Part shown: positions 34,823 through 42,596 of the stretch, in pieces | How the letters are laid out: each line of letters begins with the position of its first letter | Position numbering within the stretch: position 1 is the stretch's first letter | NCBI GenBank assembly: GCA_963668245.2 | Contig: OY764195.2 | Span: 806,001-870,000 of the forward strand | DNA length: 64,000 nt | Direction of reading: 5' to 3' | Origin: Anoxybacterium sp963668245 | GTDB lineage: Bacteria > Bacillota > Clostridia > Peptostreptococcales > Anaerovoracaceae | The notes under the pieces: model-generated | What the model was told of the DNA's origin: nothing | What the model saw: the letters and a program-made list of their open reading frames with translations, nothing else | The model's database searches: none | Made by a program: the position numbers and the translations under genes

Positions 34823-35638
34823 TTGGACAGTTCAAAGAAAATATTATATTTAGATTGCACATCAGGGATTAGTGGCGACATGACCTTGGCAGCGCTTTTG
34901 GACCTAGGAATAGATCAAGATTTTTTCTTGAATGAATTAAAAAAATTGGATTTGGATGGATATGAAATTGTAATACAAAAAAAACAACGGCACTCCATTG
35001 CAATGCTGGATGTGGATGTGATTTTGGAAAACCACGGACATTCCCACCACCATGGACATTTCCACCACCATGAACATTCTCATGATCATATTCATCCTAT
35101 CAAAAACAAAGCAGGCAACCAGGAACGAAATTTGAACATCATCAACAAAATAATCGATGACAGTGAAATTGGACAAAGAGCAAAAGATATCAGCAAAGAG
35201 ATTTTTAAGGAAATCGCAGAGGCAGAAGCGAAGGTTCACGGAAAATCAATAGAAGATGTACATTTTCATGAGGTAGGCGCTGTAGATTCTATTGTTGATA
35301 TTGTAGGTGTAGCAATCTGTATCGATTATTTAAATGTTGATACAATCTATTCTTCACCACTCCACGACGGGCATGGATTCATCCAGTGCCAGCATGGGTT
35401 ATTGCCAGTTCCGGTGCCTGCGGTTATGGCTATGTTGGAGGACTCACAAATTCCCGTGGTACAAGAAGATGTAAACACAGAAATGATTACCCCTACAGGG
35501 ATGGGAATTGTTAAATGCATTGCAGAAGATTTTATCTGTATGCCATCAATGAAAATTGAGAAAACAGGATATGGACTAGGGAAAAGAGATACTGGAAGAT
35601 TTGGGGCAGTGAGAGCAATTTTGGGAACCGCTTTCTGA
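34823..35638 (+). CDS. larC: LarC N-terminal domain protein (LarC1 only)
   Basis: Nickel-insertion protein for the nickel-pincer nucleotide (NPN) cofactor, represented by its N-terminal domain only. 271 residues from a TTG start (34823) with GAGAGG upstream; no ATG lies before the conserved start LYLDCTSGISGDMTLAAL. A His-rich insert (about 20 residues, residues 72-93) is a likely nickel store. Motifs VHFHEVGAVDSIVDIVG and ITPTGMGIVK are present. The chain stops at the end of LarC1, and larB begins 24 bases later, so the CTP-binding LarC2 part is absent and cannot be reached by frameshift here. Confidence 0.85.
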   Translation: MDSSKKILYLDCTSGISGDMTLAALLDLGIDQDFFLNELKKLDLDGYEIVIQKKQRHSIAMLDVDVILENHGHSHHHGHFHHHEHSHDHIHPIKNKAGNQERNLNIINKIIDDSEIGQRAKDISKEIFKEIAEAEAKVHGKSIEDVHFHEVGAVDSIVDIVGVAICIDYLNVDTIYSSPLHDGHGFIQCQHGLLPVPVPAVMAMLEDSQIPVVQEDVNTEMITPTGMGIVKCIAEDFICMPSMKIEKTGYGLGKRDTGRFGAVRAILGTAF

Positions 35639-35662
35639 AGATTTCACATGGGGGTGATGGAA

Positions 35663-36418
35663 ATGAGTCAAGCAAAGATACTGAAGATTTTAGAAGAAGT
35701 TGAGCACGGAAACATGTCTTCAAACGAAGCACTCTTGCAATTGAAACTTGAACCATTTGAAGATATAGATTTTGCAAAAATCGACACCCACAGAGCTGTT
35801 CGGCAAGGCATTCCAGAGGTAATCTATGGTGCAGGGAAGACTCCGCTGCAAATCATTAGCATTGTATCCGCTATGCTGAAAAACGGACAAGAAACCATCC
35901 TGATTACAAGGGTTACACCAGAAGCGGCAAATGAAATCAAAGCAGTTCACCCAATATACTACTCGGAAACGGCACAAATTGGGGTAGCTGGAAATTTTCC
36001 TATCATAAAAAATCAAGGCCGTATTGTAGTCGCGACTGGAGGAACCAGCGATATTGCAGTTGCAGAAGAAGCTGCCATCACTGCTGAGGCATTGGGTAAT
36101 CACGTGGTGAGGCTATACGATGTAGGCGTTGCGGGGATACATAGACTTTTTTCTAACCTGGAAGACATTATGGGTGCCAATGTTATCATTGCTATAGCTG
36201 GGATGGAAGGAGCACTAGCTAGTGTAATTGGAGGTATTGCGGATTGTCCAGTGATTGCAGTACCCACAAGTGTTGGATATGGAGCTGCCTTTGGAGGTCT
36301 GGCGGCATTGCTTTCCATGCTCAACTCCTGTGCAAGTGGAGTCAGTGTTGTCAACATTGACAATGGCTTTGGGGCTGGTTACTTAGCAAGTATGATCAAT
36401 CATAAATGTGGTGCTTAG
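35663..36418 (+). CDS. larB: LarB, NPN cofactor biosynthesis carboxylase/hydrolase
   Basis: Catalyses the first step of nickel-pincer cofactor synthesis: carboxylation of nicotinic acid adenine dinucleotide with AMP release. About 251 residues. Start set at 35663 (MSQAKILKIL) because GGGG lies 8 bases upstream; an earlier in-frame ATG at 35648 has none. The C-terminal PurE-like domain is intact (VATGGTSDIAVAEEAA, AGMEGALASVIGG, VPTSVGYGAAFGGLAALLSMLNSCA). Last gene of the sigma-54 operon. LarE and LarA are not in the window. Confidence 0.93.
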   Translation: MSQAKILKILEEVEHGNMSSNEALLQLKLEPFEDIDFAKIDTHRAVRQGIPEVIYGAGKTPLQIISIVSAMLKNGQETILITRVTPEAANEIKAVHPIYYSETAQIGVAGNFPIIKNQGRIVVATGGTSDIAVAEEAAITAEALGNHVVRLYDVGVAGIHRLFSNLEDIMGANVIIAIAGMEGALASVIGGIADCPVIAVPTSVGYGAAFGGLAALLSMLNSCASGVSVVNIDNGFGAGYLASMINHKCGA

Positions 36419-36497
36419 AACCATTTTTTTCTCTCTACGACAATGTATTTATGGCTATAGTGCCTGACAAAAAGTCAGTTCTTAGTTTGTAATTTTC

Positions 36498-37445
36498 TTA
36501 GTCCAAATAGATTTGGATATATTCTAGTGCAAGCTCTGGCTTGCATTTTTGCTTTCTGATTACATTTTCGCTGCTTATATCTAATAGAACACTTTTCCTG
36601 AATGAAGATGGTGTTTTGGAAAACCACCGTTGGAACTGGGTTGCCAGATGTTTTCTATTGCAAAAACCCACATCAAGAGCGATTTGGTCGATTGTTTTAC
36701 TTGATTGGAATAGGAGTCGCTCTGCTTCCTCGCATCTTGTCAATGAAATCAATTCAGAAAAGGTTAAGCCTAGCGTTTCTTTTAAGTATCTGGAAAGGTA
36801 AGATTCACTTAGATACTCCATGGACGCGATTTGGGACAGGGAAATCCTTTCACGAAAATGAACCATCACATAATCAACGATTCGGTACATTCTTTCAAGT
36901 CCTTGCCGTGGCAGACTAGATAAATTTCTTCGTTCGATTTGAATTTCCCCAGTTTCACTGTGGCGATAAACATAATTTTGAAATTGCGTAAGCAATAGCT
37001 GGATGAGTTCTTTCCCACATTCTTCGATCGCAAATTCTGGTGGTGTCTTTTGTGTGTATAAAAAATAGCATTTGGAAAGTAGGAAGTGAAGATATCGTTC
37101 TTCAACAGACAAGTCATGGGTTCTACTTCCTCCGTCACAGATGAAGTAAGCATACTCTAAGCGAGAGAAAAAACGACGAAAGTAGGATCGCTCCAGTTGT
37201 ATGGTTAGAATCATGTTGGATTCATCAGACGAAATACGGTGAAGATCATTTGCGTTAAAAATATAGATTTGACCTGAATGTAAAGTACAGTTGGTAGCAG
37301 AATCTGAAACAACCACATTTCCCCTTAAAACCAGTATGATTTCAACGGTATCCTTGTGTAGATGGAAGGGATAATAAAAGATCTCATCAACAGAAGCCTT
37401 CAGACGAGTATTTAATTTATATCCAACGGTTTCAACATATTGCAT
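36498..37445 (-). CDS. AraC-family transcriptional regulator
   Basis: 315 residues: N-terminal cupin-like sensor (FHLHKDTVEIILVLRGNVVV; HSGQIYIFNANDLHRI) and C-terminal double helix-turn-helix (ISLSQIASMEYLSESYLSRYLKETLG; TIDQIALDVGFCNRKHLATQFQRWF). Divergent from, and only 124 bases away from, the corrinoid protein gene, so it most likely controls the corrinoid/MttB pair in response to the methylated substrate. GGAGG ribosome-binding site. Confidence 0.92.
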   Translation of the reverse strand: MQYVETVGYKLNTRLKASVDEIFYYPFHLHKDTVEIILVLRGNVVVSDSATNCTLHSGQIYIFNANDLHRISSDESNMILTIQLERSYFRRFFSRLEYAYFICDGGSRTHDLSVEERYLHFLLSKCYFLYTQKTPPEFAIEECGKELIQLLLTQFQNYVYRHSETGEIQIERRNLSSLPRQGLERMYRIVDYVMVHFRERISLSQIASMEYLSESYLSRYLKETLGLTFSELISLTRCEEAERLLFQSSKTIDQIALDVGFCNRKHLATQFQRWFSKTPSSFRKSVLLDISSENVIRKQKCKPELALEYIQIYLD

Positions 37446-37569
37446 TGCAAATCCTCCAGTAAATATATTATCCTATTAATATCATAATATTACCCTTATA
37501 TCAACTGAAATATACTCCAAAATGAAACAAAAGGGATTTACTATAAAGAGTAGGAAAAAGGAGGTTGCG

Positions 37570-38208
37570 ATGGACATTTATGAAGCAATGAAGGAAGCCG
37601 TTTTAGAGGGAGATGAAGATTTGGCAGTTGAGCTAGCAAATCGGGCGCTAGAAGAAGGTTTGGATTTGCAACAGGTACTGGATATTGGATTTTTAGCCGG
37701 GATCCAGGAAGCAGGAAACCTATACGAACAAGAAGAATATTATCTTCCAGAATTGATTTGTTCGGCTGATGCTATGAAAGCAGCTTTATCGGTACTGGAT
37801 GTAGCCTTAAAAGAGAACAAAGAGAGAGCCGCCGCTTCCACAAAGGTTGCAGTGGCTACTGTTCAGGGAGATGTTCATGACATTGGAAAGACTATTGTGG
37901 GAGCAATGTTGACTGCCGCAGGTTACGAGGTTGTTGACCTTGGGACTGATGTTTCGAATGAGTGGATCCTTGAGCAAGTAAAACTGATTAAGCCACATAT
38001 ATTAGGATTATCAGCGTTACTTACTTCTACAATGGAGGAACAAGCTAATATTATAAAAATGCTTGAGGAAGAGGGGATTCGCAGTCAAGTGAAGGTCATT
38101 ATTGGCGGTGCCCCTGTGAATCAATACTGGGCAGATAAAATTGGAGCAGATGGATACTCAGATAATGCAATTGCAGCAGTGCGCCTTGTGAAAGAATTGC
38201 TTGCGTAG
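37570..38208 (+). CDS. methyltransferase cognate corrinoid protein
   Basis: 212-residue cobalamin-binding methyl carrier. Start at 37570 (MDIYEAMKEAV) because AAAGGAGG lies 5 bases upstream. N-terminal helical cap domain, then the B12-binding domain with the lower-ligand motif GDVHDIG (DxHxxG, near residue 100), SALLTST and the C-terminal GG (VIIGGAPVN). It accepts a methyl group from the MttB-family enzyme encoded 12 bases downstream. The reductive activase (RamA-like) and the methyl-accepting transferase are not in the window. Confidence 0.94.
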   Translation: MDIYEAMKEAVLEGDEDLAVELANRALEEGLDLQQVLDIGFLAGIQEAGNLYEQEEYYLPELICSADAMKAALSVLDVALKENKERAAASTKVAVATVQGDVHDIGKTIVGAMLTAAGYEVVDLGTDVSNEWILEQVKLIKPHILGLSALLTSTMEEQANIIKMLEEEGIRSQVKVIIGGAPVNQYWADKIGADGYSDNAIAAVRLVKELLA

Positions 38209-38220
38209 GAGGTAAGTTAG

Positions 38221-39651
38221 ATGAAAATGAATGGTCAGGTATTAAGCCTAGAAGAAATCAAACTGATCCATCAGGATAGCCTTCGGATTCTTGAAGAGGT
38301 AGGCGTCAAAGTTCCAAGTGAAAAAGCGCTTGCTCTTTTGAAAGAAGCGGGGGCCATGGTTGATGAAGACAAGAAGATTGCCTATATTTCAAGGGAAATG
38401 GTAGCCAGTGCTTTGGCAAGTGCCCCAAAGAAATTTACCTTAGGAGCAAGAAATCCAGAATTCAATTTTTTGGTTCCGGCGATTCATTCTACTCTCAATA
38501 TGGACGGATGCGGTGTCAATGTCATTGACTTTGAAGGAGGTCAGCGCAGGACAGCTGTTCTGCAAGATGTGGCCAATGCAGGTAGGATTTTCGATGAAAT
38601 CTCGATTGGCACCGTTTTATGGTCTTGCGTGACACCATCTGATGTACCTGCAGGGAAAACTGGTATTTTGAGTAGCGCAACTTCCTTGATTCATTGCAGT
38701 AAGCATTTACAAGACGAAGTACAGAAAATGGAAGAAGTGCCATTTGTGGTGGAACTTTGTAAAGCAATCCTTGGTTCAGAACAGGAAATGAAGGATCGAA
38801 AAATATATTCAGCAACTTACTGCACGGTTGCACCTCTTTGTCATGATGCAGAAATGTTAGAAGCTACCATGGAACTGACCAAGTACGGAGCACCGATTTT
38901 GGTTTATCCAATGCCTGCAACAGGGAGCACGGGGCCTGCTGGGTTATACTCAAACATTGCCCTTGGAAATGCAGAATCTTTAAGTGCATTTGTAATTTTT
39001 CAGTTAACTTCGCCAGGAACGCCTTTGATTTATGGAGCAGCACTAGGACGCATTAACCCGAAAAGTGGTGCATTTATGGAAGGGGCGGTGGAAACCGCGT
39101 TGATGTTAGCTGCAATGGGACAGATGGGGAAATACTACGGCTTTCCGACCACAATTGCTGGTTGTCTTTCTGATGCCAACGAAGTGGGAATGCAGTCGGT
39201 ACTTGAAAAAACAATGACAGCGATGCCCCTTGTCTTAAACGATATTGATGTAGTACAGGGGATGGGGCTAATTGGGAGCAGCATGACGTTATCGCTAGAA
39301 CAGATGCTGATTGATGAAGAAATTATGAATCAATGCTTAAGAATGCGCCGGGGAATCGATGTTGGTCCAGAAAAAAATTATTTTGAGGACATAAAAGCAG
39401 TGGGACAAGGGGGACATTTTCTAAAGCAAAAAACAACAAAAACAGCACTTCGTTCTGAAGAGTTCTATCAATCGAAAATCATCGGGTCGGATTCTTATGA
39501 TAGTTGGCTGGAAAAAGGATCCATTGGCATGAAAGAAGAAGCCCACAAGAAAGTTACCGAAATACTAAACAGTGAACCGAAACACCCATTAGAGCATAAT
39601 ACAGAAAAAGTGATTCGCGAGATTATGGAAGAAGCTTTGGCAAAATTATAA
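38221..39651 (+). CDS. MttB-superfamily corrinoid methyltransferase without pyrrolysine
   Basis: 476-residue homologue of trimethylamine methyltransferase, read through without an in-frame amber codon, so it belongs to the non-pyrrolysine group. Characterised members of that group demethylate quaternary amines such as glycine betaine, proline betaine, carnitine or gamma-butyrobetaine. It transfers the methyl to the corrinoid protein encoded immediately upstream. Conserved stretches include NMDGCGVNVIDFEGG near residue 98 and MPATGSTGPAGLYSN near residue 235. Followed by a terminator. The exact amine cannot be predicted. Confidence 0.92.
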   Translation: MKMNGQVLSLEEIKLIHQDSLRILEEVGVKVPSEKALALLKEAGAMVDEDKKIAYISREMVASALASAPKKFTLGARNPEFNFLVPAIHSTLNMDGCGVNVIDFEGGQRRTAVLQDVANAGRIFDEISIGTVLWSCVTPSDVPAGKTGILSSATSLIHCSKHLQDEVQKMEEVPFVVELCKAILGSEQEMKDRKIYSATYCTVAPLCHDAEMLEATMELTKYGAPILVYPMPATGSTGPAGLYSNIALGNAESLSAFVIFQLTSPGTPLIYGAALGRINPKSGAFMEGAVETALMLAAMGQMGKYYGFPTTIAGCLSDANEVGMQSVLEKTMTAMPLVLNDIDVVQGMGLIGSSMTLSLEQMLIDEEIMNQCLRMRRGIDVGPEKNYFEDIKAVGQGGHFLKQKTTKTALRSEEFYQSKIIGSDSYDSWLEKGSIGMKEEAHKKVTEILNSEPKHPLEHNTEKVIREIMEEALAKL

Positions 39652-39722
39652 GGACAAGAAGAACGGCGAAACGATAAAGACAAGAAGAGAGAATTATGAG
39701 TAAATTGATAAAAAAATGATGA

Positions 39723-39765
39723 AAAAGCTTGCAGCTCAGTTAATTGAACGCTGCAGGCTTTTGTT
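39723..39765. terminator. terminator between mttB-like and C39-like genes
   Basis: 12-bp stem AAAAGCTTGCAG/CTGCAGGCTTTT (one G-U) followed by TGTTT on the plus strand. The 3' half overlaps the last codons of the convergent gene. Confidence 0.7.
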
Positions 39766-40684
39766 TCATTGGTGGGATGAGGATGTGAGTCCCATTCAAT
39801 AAGAAATCTTGAAAATCTGCGGCAGGCATCAAATGATAATAAGCAAATTGATTCATTCTATCGGTATCTTCATAGGTAGTATTATAGATATTATAGATTG
39901 GTATTTCCTTTTCTGAAGGGGAGGCAGGGTCAAAATATGTCACATAGGGTATGTTTTGATAGATAAAATATCCGTTTAAAACTACGGTATGTGCCAATTG
40001 ATTTTTTTCAAGCGAATCAGCGGATGAAGGCGATTGACCAAAATCTACAAAACAGATGGCCAGATTTCTTTTTTCTAAGGCAGCAAGAAGCGGCATCAGG
40101 GAATTTCCATGAATTTCATGATTGTCAATTGCGTGAAGCTTGAAATAGTTGGCAATTTCAAACGCTTGGATTCCGCCCAAATGGCCCATTTCGCTTCGAA
40201 TTTCTTCTACCGTACCGTCATAAGACTCTTGATTCCATTTGAGGACCATAGCAATGCAGGCAATTGCACAATTTTCGCTGCTGCTGGTTCCAGTATCATT
40301 TTGAGAATAAAACCAGGAGTAATTTCTAGAAATGATAGAGATTTGTTGATAGTGAGATTCTATTTGATGCAGAATCTCGTTTTTCACATTTTTTACATTG
40401 ATTGATAAGTAGTAAGTATGAAACAACGGATCTTTCATGAGCTCCATTCTAAGATGGTCGACCCCGATACCACGAAGAAGAAGGGATTCATCTAAGTGAT
40501 GGTTGATTTCTGCCTCCAAGCATAAATCCATCTCATTTTTTAAATTCTCCTTGATTTCTTGATCGGTATTGGAAAAAGAAAATCCATGATAAGACCATGA
40601 AATTTGTTCATCTGCAGCTACCAAGTTAGTGGACAAAGATAGTATTATGATTAAGATGGCGATGATATCATATATTCTTTTCAT
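39740..40684 (-). CDS. exported papain-like (C39-type) cysteine peptidase-like protein
   Basis: 314 residues with an N-terminal signal peptide (MKRIYDIIAILIIILSLSTN, cleavage likely after VAA). The middle has the layout of a C39-like peptidase: catalytic Cys in SENCAIACIAMVLKW near residue 140, His in AHTVVLNGYF near 235 and Asp in TYFDPASPSE near 250. It lacks transporter domains, so it is a free secreted or cell-surface protease-like protein rather than a bacteriocin exporter. Target unknown. Monocistronic. Confidence 0.75.
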   Translation of the reverse strand: MKRIYDIIAILIIILSLSTNLVAADEQISWSYHGFSFSNTDQEIKENLKNEMDLCLEAEINHHLDESLLLRGIGVDHLRMELMKDPLFHTYYLSINVKNVKNEILHQIESHYQQISIISRNYSWFYSQNDTGTSSSENCAIACIAMVLKWNQESYDGTVEEIRSEMGHLGGIQAFEIANYFKLHAIDNHEIHGNSLMPLLAALEKRNLAICFVDFGQSPSSADSLEKNQLAHTVVLNGYFIYQNIPYVTYFDPASPSEKEIPIYNIYNTTYEDTDRMNQFAYYHLMPAADFQDFLLNGTHILIPPMKQKPAAFN

Positions 40685-40899
40685 CGTGTATTACCTTCAT
40701 TGTTTTAAATATCTGTGATTCTTCTTTTATCAAATTCTTATGTGAGGTATACCCAATCCAATCATGGACTAACAAAGTATACGTGTTTGTGACATGATTA
40801 CAGTTTCGTTAATTGATTTGATGTATAATGAGATAATTGCAAATGATGGAATCAAGGTTCCTATTCTGGTTTGTTTGTTGGAAGAGAAAGGAAAACTAT

Positions 40900-41802
40900 A
40901 TGGATTGTACGAGATGCACCTCTAAGGGATGCAGGCTTTCCTCCCCGTGTTTTGATCGAAGCAGTGAATACATTGAAGAATATGAGACAGATTCAGTTCA
41001 GTCTGTTACGAGAGCTGCTTCAAAATTGGTAGATGATGGGAGAGCAGGAACGTTAACAAGATTAGAAGAAATCAAAGAATATGCGAAACTAAAATCTTAT
41101 CGCAAAATAGGGGTTGCCTATTGTTATGGTTTAGAAAAAGAAGCTGAGCTCTTAAGAAATGATTTGGAGCAATCTGGATTTCAAACAGAGATGACCTCCT
41201 GTACGGTAGATAGCGTGCCCGAGTCAAAAGTAAATACAACAAAAGAGGATTCCTTCGTATCTTGCAATCCACTTGGTCAGGCAAATGTACTAAATCATAG
41301 CGGCGCAGAATTTGCCATTCTTATGGGTCTTTGCTTGGGTCACGACATTTTGATTCAAAAAAGTCTGAAGATGGACTATACCACTTGGATTGTGAAAGAT
41401 AGAGTCACATCCCATAGACCAATGGATGCTTTGCCAGGGTACCATTCTAAAGAAGATCGCTTTTTAGAACAAATGGATACGAGCTTTCACCTCGTATCAT
41501 GGGAAGAAATGGCAAAAAAAATAGAAGACCCAAATTGGAAAAGCAACTTGATTCTTTTAGATTTACGAGGGGAGAATGCCTTCCTTGAAAACGGAATCCA
41601 AGGTTCAATTCAGAGTTTACTCACAGAGTTGCCAGCTAGATATCGGAAACTTCTACCAGCGCAAGACAAAGAGATTATCATCTATTGCAATGGAGGGATG
41701 CAATCTTTATACGCAGTGATGTATCTGTCCCTAAAAGGATATAAAAATGTGAAGAGTCTAGGAGGCGGATATGCCAACTACATACAAAAAACCAGACAGT
41801 AA
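40900..41802 (+). CDS. DUF1847-rhodanese fusion protein
   Basis: 300 residues from ATG 40900 (AAAGGA 7 bases upstream). Residues 1-190 match the DUF1847 family: N-terminal Cys cluster CTRCTSKGCRLSSPC, a KIGVAYCYGLEKEAELL segment, SCNPLGQANVLN and LCLGHDILIQKS, suggesting a metal- or cluster-binding protein. Residues about 200-300 form a rhodanese domain with active-site loop CNGGMQS, a persulfide-carrying Cys. The fusion suggests a sulfur transfer role. Ends in its own terminator, which overlaps the last codons. Confidence 0.85.
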   Translation: MDCTRCTSKGCRLSSPCFDRSSEYIEEYETDSVQSVTRAASKLVDDGRAGTLTRLEEIKEYAKLKSYRKIGVAYCYGLEKEAELLRNDLEQSGFQTEMTSCTVDSVPESKVNTTKEDSFVSCNPLGQANVLNHSGAEFAILMGLCLGHDILIQKSLKMDYTTWIVKDRVTSHRPMDALPGYHSKEDRFLEQMDTSFHLVSWEEMAKKIEDPNWKSNLILLDLRGENAFLENGIQGSIQSLLTELPARYRKLLPAQDKEIIIYCNGGMQSLYAVMYLSLKGYKNVKSLGGGYANYIQKTRQ

Positions 41803-41819
41803 AAAATGTCTGGTTTTTG
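41786..41819 (+). terminator. terminator of DUF1847-rhodanese gene
   Basis: Stem AAAAACCAGACA/TGTCTGGTTTTT enclosing the stop codon in its loop, then TTTGTTT. The 5' arm is coding. Confidence 0.85.
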
Positions 41820-41873
41820 TTTACATCCGGCATGGAGGATGTAATATTGTAAATGAAGTGGTTTCAAGAGGTT

Positions 41874-42071
41874 TTATTTTATGGAGAAGGCTGCATGGGG
41901 GCAAACTTTAATACATTTCCCGCAACCGATACATTTTGATTGATTGTATGACAAATCAATTTTAAGAAACCCTTTCTTTATTTTTGTTACGGCGCCTGTG
42001 GGACATACCTTCACAACGGGACAAAAAGGAGAACGGTCACATTTGGATTCTTTAAAGATTGCTTTTTTCAT
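41874..42071 (-). CDS. small ferredoxin-like 4Fe-4S protein with CX5CX5CP motif (second copy)
   Basis: 65-residue paralogue of the protein at 1607-1789. The C-terminal cluster is regular (CIGCGKCIKVCP); the N-terminal half again shows Cys-x5-Cys-x5-Cys-Pro (CDRSPFCPVVKVCP). GGAGG ribosome-binding site. It lies convergent to the DUF1847-rhodanese gene, so both copies of this unusual ferredoxin lie next to thiol/sulfur-related genes. Confidence 0.87.
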   Translation of the reverse strand: MKKAIFKESKCDRSPFCPVVKVCPTGAVTKIKKGFLKIDLSYNQSKCIGCGKCIKVCPHAAFSIK

Positions 42072-42233
42072 GGGTACCTCCAGGTAGATAATTTTGTATT
42101 TCTAAGTTGATTTTACTTGTGTTAAAGTATCTTATAATGAATAATATCATAGAGAATGTGTCGAGTTCTGTGAGTAAATCACAAAAGAGTGGAAAAAATC
42201 ACTCTGCTGTTGTATGGATGAAAGGAAAAAGAG

Positions 42234-42551
42234 ATGAATCGTTTAGAAATAGGACTACAGTATGGATGCTACCCTATTTGGGCTTATGATGAAAAGGATA
42301 ATTTGTTAATCAACGACTTGCCATGGGAACTTTCCTCTGACAGAGATTTAGATGATGCGTTTTTGGAAATTCAGGAAATTTATGATGGATTGCATTGTGC
42401 AGATGAGTCTGGGATCAAATACCTTGGATTTTCAAACGAAGAAGATAAAAACCAATTTTTAATGCTGATACAAGGTGCAATTGGTTTAATTCGAACAAAA
42501 ACTGGGAACTTATATCATATTCATAGTTCTGTTGATGCAACAAAACTTTAA
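42234..42551 (+). CDS. conserved hypothetical protein, 105 residues
   Basis: Not recognised. A small acidic soluble protein (many Asp/Glu) with aromatic N-terminus (LQYGCYPIWAYDEKDNLL). No membrane segment or metal motif. Ends 45 bases before the diguanylate cyclase gene and in the same direction, so the two may be co-transcribed. Confidence 0.65.
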   Translation: MNRLEIGLQYGCYPIWAYDEKDNLLINDLPWELSSDRDLDDAFLEIQEIYDGLHCADESGIKYLGFSNEEDKNQFLMLIQGAIGLIRTKTGNLYHIHSSVDATKL

Positions 42552-42596
42552 AAAGCAATTTTGTATGGGAAGATAAACTGAAGGAAGGTAAGGCGT

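Noticed and set aside
35600..35680. Programmed frameshift joining LarC1 to a LarC2 part, as in Lactobacillus
   Set aside because: larB begins 24 bases after the larC stop; there is no room for a LarC2 domain in any frame.
36421..36497. Short CTGAC-AAAAA-GTCAG palindrome after larB as terminator
   Set aside because: Only a 5-bp stem and no T-run; too weak to call.
38221..39651. Possible pyrrolysine (amber) codon in the MttB homologue
   Set aside because: The frame is open with no in-frame TAG, so no pyrrolysine is needed and no pyl genes are present in the window.
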